DNA of 38,675 nt from Williamsia sp. (GCA_015069695.1 JADCRZ010000052.1:1-38675); one strand, 5' to 3'. Counted from the first letter of the stretch, positions 25,414-33,670 are shown. Notes: generated by a model from the letters alone, not told the origin. A program made the numbers and translations.

Positions 25414-26076
25414 TCAGATATTGAGATAGTTAATCAGGTGGTCGTAATTGGTTTTCAATTCATTCTCATACAATTCTTCACCAAAATAATACTTCACCAC
25501 ATAATCATACCGCTGAAAAGTAGCAACAATTGCCGATACTTCCAACTTATTAATTTTTATGGTAACAGTTAATGTACCCTGGGCACTGTCATAGGTGGTG
25601 TTGAGTTGCGTTATGTCTGCATCATTGGCTTCAACCAATTTGCTGATCTGAGAAAAAGAGAAATCTCTTTTGTCAAGTTCCAGGATGATGATACCGCCGG
25701 GTTCATCTACGCCGTTCAGCTTGCCCATGCCTTTCAGGAGATCCACTACAGTGATGGCCCCTACCCAGTTTGTTTCATTGTCGATCACGGGCATTACGCT
25801 GATAGAGTTCTCGTTCAGGAGCCGGACGGCTTCACTGAAGTGTTTGTTTGCGTTAACGGAAAGCTTGGAGAAATCGGCCTGGAGGGTTTTGATGGCGCCT
25901 GTATCTTCTTCTGCATTGATGAGTTCGTCTTCGCTTACCAGTCCAACATATTTTTCATCTTCAATCACAGGCAGGTGGCTGATGTGGTAATCACCCATGA
26001 GTTGCAGTGCCTGGAATATAGTGTCGTCGAGAGAAAGTGTAGGAACGGAAGCTGATATAAAATCCTTGTTTAACAC
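25414..26076 (-). CDS. CBS-domain pair protein
   Basis: This 220-residue soluble protein contains two CBS modules in the N-terminal 125 residues (SLDDTIFQALQLMGDYHISHLPVI and HFSEAVRLLNENSISVMPVI). Such tandem pairs typically bind adenosine nucleotides and act as sensors. The C-terminal 95 residues form a separate alpha/beta segment (GGIIILELDKRDFSFSQISKLVEAN) that resembles an ACT-like regulatory fold by pattern only. No catalytic domain is attached. It lies in the same run as the Omp85-like protein and nadK, a conserved arrangement in the phylum. What it senses or controls is unknown. Confidence 0.9.
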   Translation of the reverse strand: MLNKDFISASVPTLSLDDTIFQALQLMGDYHISHLPVIEDEKYVGLVSEDELINAEEDTGAIKTLQADFSKLSVNANKHFSEAVRLLNENSISVMPVIDNETNWVGAITVVDLLKGMGKLNGVDEPGGIIILELDKRDFSFSQISKLVEANDADITQLNTTYDSAQGTLTVTIKINKLEVSAIVATFQRYDYVVKYYFGEELYENELKTNYDHLINYLNI

Positions 26077-26112
26077 GGGTAGATGCTAATTTTTTTATTT
26101 AGACGACAAAAC

Positions 26113-26889
26113 TCACGCCACTGCTGCAGATTCATCCAATTTAGTTAAGAATTTATGTAAGATATGGTTAAACTCCTCCGGCACTTCCATCATGGGGGCA
26201 TGCCCGCATTTATCAATAAAGTAAAGTTCGCTGTTGGGGATGAGCCTGTTGAATTCCCGGGCCACAAATGGGGGGGTAATGGTGTCGTTGTTACCCCAAA
26301 CAAGCAAGGTAGGTTGTTTGATGCGGTTCAGCTCTTCGCCTAAATTATTGCGGATAGCACTTTTGGCCAAGGCAATGATCTTGATGACTTTGAGGCGGCT
26401 GTTTACAATTTCATATACTTCATCAACCAGCTCTTTGGTAGCCATGGCAGGATCGTAAAATGTAAGCTGGGTCTTTCTTTTTATATATTCATAATCGCCC
26501 CTCTTCGGATAACTGTCACCCATGCCGTTTTCAAACAACCCTGAACTGCCTGTCAGGATCAGTGATTTGACACGCTCGGGGTGTCTTAATACATAAAGAA
26601 GGGCCACATGACCACCCAGGGAATTGCCCACCAGGTGGATGTTCTTATAGTTTCTGGATTCGATAAACTTGTAGACAAACTTCTGCAAACCGCCGACCGA
26701 TGTGTGGAGGATGTCAAGATCAAACAAAGGAAGCATAGGTACTACCACCTTGTAGTGATAGCAGAAAAACTGGATCAGATCAGTGAAGTTGCTCAAAGCG
26801 CCAAACAGACCATGGAGCAAGACCAGCGGCTCTCCTTCTCCCACTTCAATAAATCTGAACTTATCCTGTTGTCTGATTTCGTAATTCAT
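26113..26889 (-). CDS. Alpha/beta-fold hydrolase
   Basis: This 258-residue cytoplasmic protein has the complete alpha/beta-hydrolase signature. There is an oxyanion-hole region PLVLLHGLFGALSNF, the nucleophile Ser90 in VGNSLGGH, an acidic residue in the WGNNDTITPP stretch, and the catalytic His in KCGHAPMMEVPEEF near the C-terminus. It could be an esterase, a lipase-like enzyme or a hydrolase of acyl-CoA or thioesters; the substrate cannot be read. It is located 36 bases before the CBS gene. A 160-base spacer ahead of it separates it from the CvpA-like gene, so a promoter may lie there, though no clear box was found. Confidence 0.92.
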   Translation of the reverse strand: MNYEIRQQDKFRFIEVGEGEPLVLLHGLFGALSNFTDLIQFFCYHYKVVVPMLPLFDLDILHTSVGGLQKFVYKFIESRNYKNIHLVGNSLGGHVALLYVLRHPERVKSLILTGSSGLFENGMGDSYPKRGDYEYIKRKTQLTFYDPAMATKELVDEVYEIVNSRLKVIKIIALAKSAIRNNLGEELNRIKQPTLLVWGNNDTITPPFVAREFNRLIPNSELYFIDKCGHAPMMEVPEEFNHILHKFLTKLDESAAVA

Positions 26890-27049
26890 CCGGGGTAATA
26901 TAAATCTAAGTCATTCGTTTGCTAAAATAACCGATTTGCTGCAATAATGCCTTCTGATACAGCCTGCTTTACCACACAAAGTAAATGAATAATTCCGTGA
27001 CTTGTCCTTTTCCGGCCGATGTTAACGCAATTGGCTGGATATAAGCAGG

Positions 27050-27574
27050 CTATCTTCCGATCTTTTCAAAAAACACTTCCAGTTCGTGAAACATATTTTT
27101 AAAGACCGGAACTACAAAGCCAATGGCTTCAATCACCGCCGGACCAAAAGGCCGGATATAAGCATAGGTGAAGGAAGATGCCTGGGCATTGGAGTTCAGA
27201 AGATGGATTTTATCAGCATAAAAAAGAACCACACTAAAAACAACTGTATAGATACCTATATACAGCACCATACCTGCCACCCTGTTTAACCATCCCAGCA
27301 TAACGGCTTCTGCGGCTTTTTGTACCAGGGCAGAGGCGAAACGGATCAGGATCACCACCGCCAAAAACACCGCGGCAAATGAAATCACCGGCAGCCACCT
27401 GGCGGAGATATTTGTTGAGTCTGCCAGGTAAGAGGCGGCTACCACAGATAGTTTCATGGCAGCAACCAACCCAACCAGCAAGGCAACAAATGAAAATACA
27501 GCCACAATAAATCCTTGCCTGTATCCTTTTATTATAGCCATCAGCACCAGAAAAAAGAATAGGATGTCGATCAT
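27050..27574 (-). CDS. CvpA-family inner-membrane protein
   Basis: This 174-residue protein has four hydrophobic segments and starts MIDILFFFLVLMAIIKGYRQGF, the characteristic opening of the CvpA family (PF02674). The IKGYRQGF motif after the first helix is conserved. The family is named for colicin V production, but its general role is unclear and seems tied to envelope stress and peptidoglycan. The C-terminal amphipathic tail has Phe- and Glu-rich character (NMFHELEVFFEKIGR). It lies 30 bases downstream of the YqeY-like gene. Confidence 0.92.
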   Translation of the reverse strand: MIDILFFFLVLMAIIKGYRQGFIVAVFSFVALLVGLVAAMKLSVVAASYLADSTNISARWLPVISFAAVFLAVVILIRFASALVQKAAEAVMLGWLNRVAGMVLYIGIYTVVFSVVLFYADKIHLLNSNAQASSFTYAYIRPFGPAVIEAIGFVVPVFKNMFHELEVFFEKIGR

Positions 27575-27604
27575 ATATTAAATACAGGGTGGCCCTGCAA
27601 ATTA

Positions 27605-28063
27605 CTAAGATCCTTTTGCCAGCAGTTCCTTTACGATTGCACCGATCGCTTTTCCATCGGCAAGTCCGGCCAGTTGCTTGGTAGCAACGCCCATTACCTT
27701 GCCCATATCGCCTGGTCCGGCGGCCCCTGTTTCAGCAACAATGGCGGATAGCCGCTGTTTCAGTTCTTCAGGCGTAAGTTGCTTGGGCAGGAACCGTTCA
27801 ATCACGTCAATTTCTTCCTGTTCTTTTTGCGCCAGGTCAGCCCGGTTTTGCTGCTGGTAAATAGCCAGGGAGTCTTTGCGCTGCTTGACCAGTTTTTGCA
27901 GCAGCTTGGTTTCTGCGTCTTCGCTGACTACGCCCCCCGCCCCTTCGGAAGTTTTTGCTTGTATGATGGCAGCTTTGATGGCCCTGACGGCACGCAGGGT
28001 CTTTTCATCCTTTGCCAGCATCGCATTTTTGATCTCGGTTGTAATGGTTTGTTCTAAGCTCAT
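27605..28063 (-). CDS. GatB/YqeY domain-containing protein
   Basis: This 152-residue soluble helical protein matches the YqeY family (PF09424), related to the tail domain of the GatB amidotransferase subunit. Visible motifs are the N-terminal LRAVRAIKAAIIQAKTSE, then VKQRKDSLAIYQQQNRADLA, EEIDVIERFLPKQL and the C-terminal GDMGKVMGVATKQLAGLADGK. GatB tail domains bind tRNA, so a role with tRNA is plausible. The free-standing family has no proven activity. It lies 42 bases after gldC and 30 bases before the CvpA-like gene. Confidence 0.95.
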   Translation of the reverse strand: MSLEQTITTEIKNAMLAKDEKTLRAVRAIKAAIIQAKTSEGAGGVVSEDAETKLLQKLVKQRKDSLAIYQQQNRADLAQKEQEEIDVIERFLPKQLTPEELKQRLSAIVAETGAAGPGDMGKVMGVATKQLAGLADGKAIGAIVKELLAKGS

Positions 28064-28105
28064 ATAACTTCTGTTTTACTTTCAGGCAAATTAGGGCAGC
28101 AAGGG

Positions 28106-28453
28106 TTAGGCTTTGTGTTCTTTCAGCTGGTGTTCCCTGAACGCTGTATAAAATTCTTTGGCAAAGCGTTTCATATTGTCCACCAGTTCCTTGTGCCCGG
28201 TAGCACGCTGATAGGTGTCGGCCATGCCCACGATGGTCTGATAAAAAAAATCTCCCATCTCATCTACCATCATGTCCTTGGTCCACAGGTCTATCCGAAG
28301 TGCCGATTTATCGGCCCCGTCCCATAAACCCAGCAGCATGGCTTTTGCACGTTGTTTTGTATCGGCGGTGCTGCCACTGGCCTGCCAGTGAATACCTTCA
28401 GGCAATTTATCCTTGTCGAGTGTAATATCGATCGTTATAGTTGATTGTGTCAT
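28106..28453 (-). CDS. gldC: Gliding-motility protein GldC
   Basis: This 115-residue soluble protein matches GldC of Bacteroidota. It has the TITIDITLDKDKLPEGIHW opening, then AKAMLLGLWDGADKSALRIDLWTKDMMVDEMGDFF and a helical C-terminus with LVDNMKRFAKEFYTAFREH. GldC is needed for efficient gliding in Flavobacterium but is also present in non-gliding relatives. It has no signal peptide and its partner is not known. It lies between the glycosyltransferase and YqeY genes, with short gaps of about 40 bases. The window has no other gld or spr gene. Confidence 0.93.
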   Translation of the reverse strand: MTQSTITIDITLDKDKLPEGIHWQASGSTADTKQRAKAMLLGLWDGADKSALRIDLWTKDMMVDEMGDFFYQTIVGMADTYQRATGHKELVDNMKRFAKEFYTAFREHQLKEHKA

Positions 28454-28491
28454 AATATAAACTTGCCGCGAATTTACATGGATTCCCGGTT

Positions 28492-29592
28492 TCAGCAGGT
28501 TTCTAAAATGGTCCAGCAGTCTTTTACCATATCAGTGCCCTTTTCTGCGAGCAGCCGGTAGCCCTTTTGGATCAGGCTGTCGCGCAGCCGCTCGTCTTTA
28601 TAAAGCGTCTGCATGGCAGCAGAGAAACCTGTTTCATTGTTGCTTACGGCATACAGGGCAGCCTGCCCGGCGGTTTCTTCTATAACCGGTATCCTGGAAG
28701 TAACAACCGGCACACCTGCATGCATGGCGTAACAGATGTTAACCGGCACATGATCATGGCGGGCGGGGTAAACAAAAGCATAGGCCCCCGCGATAGCCGC
28801 CAGCAGCACCGGTTTGGGCGGGTCTTGCAAGATGTGAACGTCTTTTCTGTATTTATAAGAAGAAAGGGTTTGCAGCCAGCTGTCGGTCCGGGCAGTTGTG
28901 TTTCCCGCAATTACGAGCTGCATATTTGAGCGCTGCCATTTTTTAAAAAGGGAAAATGCTTTTAACAATTCTGTCAGCAGGTGTTCTTCCTGCAGGTCAC
29001 CTGCAAAAACAAAATACTCCAGGCCGGCAGCAAACCGGGTCTTTGCGGCTTCTCTTTCTTCTACTGAAAAGGGACCTGTGGGCTGGATGGCAGCCAGTTG
29101 CAGGTGGATGGTTTTACCAGCCGCAGCCGGGTAACCTTCTGCGATGCGCTGCTTGTCAACAGCTGAGGAAACAACGATTTTATGTACCAGGCGGCTACTG
29201 GTTTTAAGCAGGTTTGCCAAAGGCCGGCTGTCTTTATCAGGCGGGGTGAGCGGCGGAACAGCGGGTAAAAACAAAAAGCAGGGAACCGGACCGGCAGGAA
29301 CAGACAAATTTCCGGTGCTTACAAACCTGTCAGCCTGCAGCTTTTTGAGCAAACGGGGCAGAGCAATTCTATACCAGGCTTTTTTGCCCAACAATTTTAA
29401 AATCAAACTATTTATTGGATAAATCGTTATATTTGGCGCCAGGCTGATGCCCGCAACAGGCGGAGCAGCTGTCAGCCAAATAAACCGGTGCATGGAATTG
29501 CGGCGGGCAAGTTCTTCCATCAAATCTTCTATCAACAGGCTGTAGCCTGATAAGTACTGATCTGATAAAAACCTGTCTATACAAATTACCAT
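28492..29592 (-). CDS. GT-B-fold glycosyltransferase
   Basis: This 366-residue cytosolic protein shows the two-lobed GT-B layout. The N-terminal lobe begins MVICIDRFLSDQYLSG and includes the charged amphipathic stretch RIALPRLLKKLQ. The C-terminal lobe has the glycosyltransferase family 4/1 nucleotide-sugar region: EYFVFAGDLQEEHLLTELLKAF, then LVIAGN, VHILQDPPKPVLLAAIAGAYAFVYPARHD, and the E-rich PVVTSRIPVIEETAG. Such enzymes add sugars to envelope polysaccharides or glycolipids. Donor and acceptor are unknown. It is the first gene of the minus-strand run and faces the DUF4290 gene across a 210-base spacer holding candidate promoters for both. Confidence 0.9.
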   Translation of the reverse strand: MVICIDRFLSDQYLSGYSLLIEDLMEELARRNSMHRFIWLTAAPPVAGISLAPNITIYPINSLILKLLGKKAWYRIALPRLLKKLQADRFVSTGNLSVPAGPVPCFLFLPAVPPLTPPDKDSRPLANLLKTSSRLVHKIVVSSAVDKQRIAEGYPAAAGKTIHLQLAAIQPTGPFSVEEREAAKTRFAAGLEYFVFAGDLQEEHLLTELLKAFSLFKKWQRSNMQLVIAGNTTARTDSWLQTLSSYKYRKDVHILQDPPKPVLLAAIAGAYAFVYPARHDHVPVNICYAMHAGVPVVTSRIPVIEETAGQAALYAVSNNETGFSAAMQTLYKDERLRDSLIQKGYRLLAEKGTDMVKDCWTILETC

Positions 29593-29697
29593 ACCACTTA
29601 TAATACTGTGCGGCCAAAAGCCGGTTTACCTTTGATCTAACCCGTAGGATCTCTGCAGGCATTAAAATTGAAACAAGATATAGGTCTGCAAAAAAGC

Positions 29698-29705
29698 CAA
29701 AGATA
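29698..29705 (-). promoter_or_regulatory. Candidate -7 box ahead of the glycosyltransferase run
   Basis: The minus strand reads TATCTTTG here, an exact match to TAnnTTTG, about 106 bases before the start codon. No TTG/TTTG box is found at the usual distance upstream, so support is partial. Confidence 0.35.
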
Positions 29706-29751
29706 CCCATGTTAAACAGATACTTGCATATCTATTTTACATTTACAAACG

Positions 29752-29780
29752 TTGTTTATTAGCGAGCTTACTTAGTTTTT
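29752..29780 (+). promoter_or_regulatory. Candidate promoter of the DUF4290 gene
   Basis: TTG (29752-29754) is followed after 18 bases by TAGTTTTT (29773-29780), one base off TAnnTTTG. The start codon is 23 bases downstream, leaving a very short leader. Confidence 0.5.
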
Positions 29781-29802
29781 ACCATACGCATAAAATATCT
29801 AA

Positions 29803-30531
29803 ATGGAATACAATACCACCAGGAATCATCTGATGATGAAAGAATACGGACGTCATATGCAGAAGATGATTGAATACCTGCTTACAATAGAAGATGAAGA
29901 AAAGCGCCAGCGCAATGCCTACGCAGTGATTGAGCTGATGGGTTTTTTAAATCCGCATCTTAAAAATGTGGAAGATTTCCGGCACAAACTATGGGATCAT
30001 TTGTTCCTGATCTCGGATTTCAAGCTGGAAGTAGAATCGCCTTACCCGATCCCTACCAAGGAAACACTCAAGGCAGGTCCTATGCAGCTGCGTTATCCCA
30101 AGCGTTACCCCAAGTTCTCGCACCTGGGGAAAAACCTGGAGCTGGTGATCAACAAAGCGTTGAAAGAAGAAAATCCGGAAAAACGGAACGGCTTCTCCAA
30201 CGCCATTGCCTATTATATGAAACTGGCTTACAACAACTGGCACAAGGAAACCGTACACGATGATGCCATCCAGGGTGAACTCTCTAACCTTACCCAGGGA
30301 CAACTCGAGTTCACCAATACGCCTTATGTAAAAAGTTACCGCGTCAACGACAACCGGGACAATCGCGGCAACGGCGGTTACAATGATTACCGCAACAAAC
30401 GCAATCCCAAGTTCCAACCACGCAACCTGAACAACAACCGCAATGGGGAAGGCCGCGACAACCGGGGCAACGGAGGTGGTGGCATGAACCGCAACCAGAA
30501 TAACAACAGCAAATTCAAAAAGCGGTTCTAG
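29803..30531 (+). CDS. DUF4290 domain-containing protein with Asn/Arg/Gly-rich tail
   Basis: This 242-residue protein has an N-terminal DUF4290 domain (about residues 1-180). Its motifs are REYG.. type MMKEYGRHMQKMIEYLL, the LNPHLKNVEDFRHKLWDHLF stretch and a Tyr-Pro-rich YPKRYPKFSHLGKN segment. No catalytic residues are recognised. The domain is known only from Bacteroidota. From residue 182 to the end the sequence turns into a disordered, Asn-, Arg- and Gly-rich tail (NDNRDNRGNGGY, RNLNNNRNGEGRDNRGNGG, NRNQNNNSKFKKRF). Such tails are common in RNA-binding proteins of condensates, but function here is unknown. It precedes murA with a terminator between. Confidence 0.93.
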   Translation: MEYNTTRNHLMMKEYGRHMQKMIEYLLTIEDEEKRQRNAYAVIELMGFLNPHLKNVEDFRHKLWDHLFLISDFKLEVESPYPIPTKETLKAGPMQLRYPKRYPKFSHLGKNLELVINKALKEENPEKRNGFSNAIAYYMKLAYNNWHKETVHDDAIQGELSNLTQGQLEFTNTPYVKSYRVNDNRDNRGNGGYNDYRNKRNPKFQPRNLNNNRNGEGRDNRGNGGGGMNRNQNNNSKFKKRF

Positions 30532-30564
30532 TTCTCTTCACAATCTTATTTTCCATAAAAATTA

Positions 30565-30600
30565 AAACCCCGGAGGCCATCCAGCTTTTCCGGGGTTTAT
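30565..30600 (+). terminator. Intrinsic terminator after the DUF4290 gene
   Basis: AAACCCCGG (30565-30573) pairs with CCGGGGTTT (30590-30598), followed by a short T/A tail. It lies 34 bases past the stop. Its tail overlaps the candidate murA -7 box. Confidence 0.8.
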
Positions 30601-30605
30601 ATTTG
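30598..30605 (+). promoter_or_regulatory. Candidate -7 box for murA
   Basis: TATATTTG matches TAnnTTTG exactly and lies 130 bases before the murA start. It overlaps the tail of the preceding terminator. No upstream TTG box is seen at the usual distance, so the call is partial. Confidence 0.4.
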
Positions 30606-30735
30606 TACGCATACCAGGAGCCCGGAGAAGTTTTTGTTCCTTGCAGAACAAGGCGCAGGAACCGTTCCGGCAGCATGCAATCACAAGGAGAACAGCTTGC
30701 TTACGCAGTAAGCTTCTTCTAAAACAAGCAAAATA

Positions 30736-32049
30736 ATGGCACAAGCATTTGAAGTTACAGGCGGCAAAAAACTGAAAGGCGAGATTTATCCGCAGGGAGC
30801 AAAAAATGAAGCATTGCAGGTAATCAGTGCCGTGCTGCTGACACCGGAAAAAGTTACGATCTCCAATATACCCGACATCACAGATGTAAACCTGCAGATC
30901 GAGCTGCTGGGTGAAATGGGCGTCAAGATAGAACGCCCGCACCAGGACACCTGTATCTTTCAGGCAGACGATGTTGACATCGATTACCTGCACAGCGCAG
31001 CCTTTAAAAACAAAAGCGGGCGTTTACGCGGTTCCGTGATGCTGTCCGGTCCGCTGCTGGCAAGGTTTAAACGGGCTTATATTCCCCAGCCGGGTGGTGA
31101 TAAAATTGGCCGGAGGAACCTGGATACCCACATCAACGGCTTTAAAAAGCTGGGCGCCCAGTTTCAGTACCATGCGGAAGACAACTTGTTTCACCTCACG
31201 GCACCCCGGCTTGCCGGAAGTTTTATCCTGCTTGATGAACCATCCGTAACCGGTACTGCCAATATCCTGATGGCCGCCGTAATGGCAGCGGGCACTACCA
31301 CCCTCTACAACGCGGCCTGCGAACCCTATATACAACAGCTCTGCCGGATGCTGGTCCGCATGGGCGCTCATATCAGCGGCGTAGGAAGCAACATGCTTGT
31401 TATAAAAGGAACCTCCTCCCTGGGGGGCACCCAACACACCATCCTGCCCGATATGATTGAGGTAGGCTCTTTCATCGGACTGGCAGCCATGACGCAGAGT
31501 GAGATCACCATTAAACAAGCAGGGGTAGAACACCTGGGCGTGATCCCCGACAAGTTCAGGCTGCTGGGCATCGACCTGCATTTTCAGGATGATGACATCC
31601 TTATTCCTCCCCAGGAAGCTTATGAGATAAAGACATTTCTCGACGGTTCCGTGCTCACGATCTATGATCATCCCTGGCCAGGCTTTACGCCCGACCTGCT
31701 GAGCATCCTGCTCGTAGTAGCCACGCAGGCACGCGGAAGTGTATTGATACACCAGAAAATGTTTGAAAGCCGCTTGTTCTTTGTAGACAAACTGATTGAC
31801 ATGGGCGCGCAGGTCATTCTTTGCGATCCGCACCGGGCCGCTGTAATTGGCTTGGGAAGAGAACATGCCCTCCGGGGAATATCGATGAGCAGTCCGGATA
31901 TACGCGCCGGCGTTGCGTTGCTGATTGCAGCCCTGAGCGCACATGGAAAAAGCACCATCCAGAACATTGAACAGATTGACCGGGGTTATCAGCACCTAGA
32001 TGAAAGACTGAAAAAGTTAGGAGCCGACATTCAACGGGTAGATCGCTGA
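30736..32049 (+). CDS. murA: UDP-N-acetylglucosamine 1-carboxyvinyltransferase, Asp-type
   Basis: This 437-residue enzyme catalyses the first committed step of peptidoglycan synthesis, transferring enolpyruvate from PEP to UDP-GlcNAc. Its repeated inside-out alpha/beta barrel is visible from YPQGAKNEALQVISAVLL, the GTANILMAAVMAAGTTTLYNAA stretch and SSPDIRAGVALLIAALSA. The catalytic loop reads IPQPGGDKIGRR, where residue 122 (31099-31101, GAT) is Asp. In E. coli and most enzymes this position is Cys (the residue alkylated by fosfomycin). Asp is known from fosfomycin-insensitive MurA of mycobacteria and chlamydiae, so insensitivity is predicted here. The gene lies between the DUF4290 gene and a secreted esterase on the same strand. 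Confidence 0.95.
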   Translation: MAQAFEVTGGKKLKGEIYPQGAKNEALQVISAVLLTPEKVTISNIPDITDVNLQIELLGEMGVKIERPHQDTCIFQADDVDIDYLHSAAFKNKSGRLRGSVMLSGPLLARFKRAYIPQPGGDKIGRRNLDTHINGFKKLGAQFQYHAEDNLFHLTAPRLAGSFILLDEPSVTGTANILMAAVMAAGTTTLYNAACEPYIQQLCRMLVRMGAHISGVGSNMLVIKGTSSLGGTQHTILPDMIEVGSFIGLAAMTQSEITIKQAGVEHLGVIPDKFRLLGIDLHFQDDDILIPPQEAYEIKTFLDGSVLTIYDHPWPGFTPDLLSILLVVATQARGSVLIHQKMFESRLFFVDKLIDMGAQVILCDPHRAAVIGLGREHALRGISMSSPDIRAGVALLIAALSAHGKSTIQNIEQIDRGYQHLDERLKKLGADIQRVDR

Positions 32050-32145
32050 TCCGGAACAGCTGCTTCGTTCAATTTCTACCCCATCCCTTTATTTGGTAGA
32101 TTATTTGTCTTCACAAGGAGGAACAACCAATTCAAACCACCCTCT

Positions 32146-33600
32146 ATGAACGGCAAGTCTCCACTGGTCCGCACCATCCTGGCTTTTATCCTGTTTTGTG
32201 TATTGCTGCTGACCAACCTCCGTGCAGAGGCACAGGCCCCTGCGCTCACGCCGCATTTTAGTCCCGCCATTGATAATAACATCAATGGCTTTTGGGAGTA
32301 CCTGCCAAGAAATTACGCAACAGATGTTACGCAAACCTATCCGCTCCTGATCTTTATTCATGGCAACGGCGGCCGGGGCTCCTCCCCTACTTTAGATACC
32401 CTGAACAAAGTGCTGAATGCAGGAACACCCAGGCTGCTCAGGAACAACAACTTTCCTGACAGCTTTTTCACAGCAGGCAAATGGTACAAGTTTATCGTGC
32501 TGGCACCGCAGATAAAAGAGGGATTCGTTGACAGCAGCAGCACCGTATCACCCGCTACCATAGACGCTGTGATCAACTATGCAAAATCAGCTTACCGGGT
32601 AGATTCAAGCCGCATCTATATGGGAGGTCTGAGCATGGGAGGAGGCACCATCTGGGACTATGCCGGCAGCTCACCGGCAACCGCCGGCAAACTGGCAGCC
32701 ATTTCCGTAGCAGCCGGTGCCGGCGACCTGCCCCTTTCCGGTGCCATCAACATTGCAGGCGCTGGCCTGCCCGTGATTGCCACGCACAATATAGTCGACG
32801 ACCTGATCAATGTACAAAGAACCATCGCAAACATCCAGCTGCTCAAATCTGTGAATCCCGCTGTTGCACCCATAGCCATTTACTGGACAACTCCTGGAGA
32901 AGACAACGACAAGCACAATGTATGGAGCCGCACCTATGAAGACCTTGCAGCCGGCACCACAGCGGGAGGCAACCTGAGAGACACGCTGGGCACAACCGTG
33001 TACGAATGGATGCTGCAATATGCCCGCCCGCAAAATGCCCTGCCTGTCACCTGGAAAAGTTTTCAGGCAGCTATAAAAAATGGGATCGTTTCATTGAAAT
33101 GGGAAACTGCACAGGAACAAAACATTCGCATATACGAGGCAGAAAGGAGCCGCGACGGGCAAACATGGGAAACATTTGCAACAGTATTACCCAAGCCCGG
33201 AACAGAAGCAACAAAACAATATCTCCTTACCGATCATCTTTCTTATACAGGAATTACCTACTACCGGATCAGACAAATTGACCTCGATGGCAAATACACC
33301 TATTCGGCCATAGAGAAAACCATGTATACCGCCAGCCTGGCTAACAGTTTGCGCGTATTCCCAAGTCCATTCAAAGCGCAAATAACCGTGCAGCTTTTTA
33401 GCGAAGAAAAGCAGCAGGTCAATATACGGCTCAACAATGCGGCAGGCATGCTTGTTAAGCAACAACGGTTTTCTTTAAGCGGCGGCAGTGAAGAGACGCT
33501 GGTACTGACCGGCCTGCAAAATTTAAAGCAAGGTGTTTATGTACTGGAACTGAGAGGGGTCAACGGAACCCTCCTGGCGCAAAAGAAAATTTTCAAGTAA
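32146..33600 (+). CDS. Secreted alpha/beta-hydrolase (esterase-like) with T9SS C-terminal sorting domain
   Basis: This 484-residue protein has a signal peptide (about residues 1-30, ending near AEAQ). An esterase-like hydrolase domain follows, with YPLLIFIHGNGGRG, the nucleophile Ser163 in GGLSMGGG and a candidate catalytic His257 in NDKHNVW. The region after residue 300 is a beta-sandwich-like linker (PVTWKSFQAAIKNGIVSLKW). The last 80 residues match the type IX secretion sorting domain: LRVFPSPFKAQITVQL, then GVYVLELRGVNG and a final KKIFK. The protein should cross the outer membrane through the type IX machinery. Substrate unknown; polyester, feruloyl or polysaccharide-acetyl bonds are possible. 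An AAGGAGG lies 25 bases upstream of the ATG, too far to be a normal ribosome site. Confidence 0.9.
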   Translation: MNGKSPLVRTILAFILFCVLLLTNLRAEAQAPALTPHFSPAIDNNINGFWEYLPRNYATDVTQTYPLLIFIHGNGGRGSSPTLDTLNKVLNAGTPRLLRNNNFPDSFFTAGKWYKFIVLAPQIKEGFVDSSSTVSPATIDAVINYAKSAYRVDSSRIYMGGLSMGGGTIWDYAGSSPATAGKLAAISVAAGAGDLPLSGAINIAGAGLPVIATHNIVDDLINVQRTIANIQLLKSVNPAVAPIAIYWTTPGEDNDKHNVWSRTYEDLAAGTTAGGNLRDTLGTTVYEWMLQYARPQNALPVTWKSFQAAIKNGIVSLKWETAQEQNIRIYEAERSRDGQTWETFATVLPKPGTEATKQYLLTDHLSYTGITYYRIRQIDLDGKYTYSAIEKTMYTASLANSLRVFPSPFKAQITVQLFSEEKQQVNIRLNNAAGMLVKQQRFSLSGGSEETLVLTGLQNLKQGVYVLELRGVNGTLLAQKKIFK

Positions 33601-33670
33601 CCCGCCTTATTTTACCGATGGCAATGATATTTTCTTTTCTTTGCAAATCGGCTGGCAGCGTATCCGTCAA

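Noticed and set aside
28106-28453. Evidence that the organism glides
   Set aside because: gldC also occurs in non-gliding relatives and no other gld or spr gene is in the window.
31024-31995. Long open frame on the minus strand (323 codons)
   Set aside because: It lies wholly inside murA on the opposite strand; murA shows full family motifs, while this frame shows none.
32115-32121. AAGGAGG as a ribosome-binding site of the esterase gene
   Set aside because: It lies 25 bases before the ATG, too far for a normal site, and this phylum rarely uses Shine-Dalgarno pairing.
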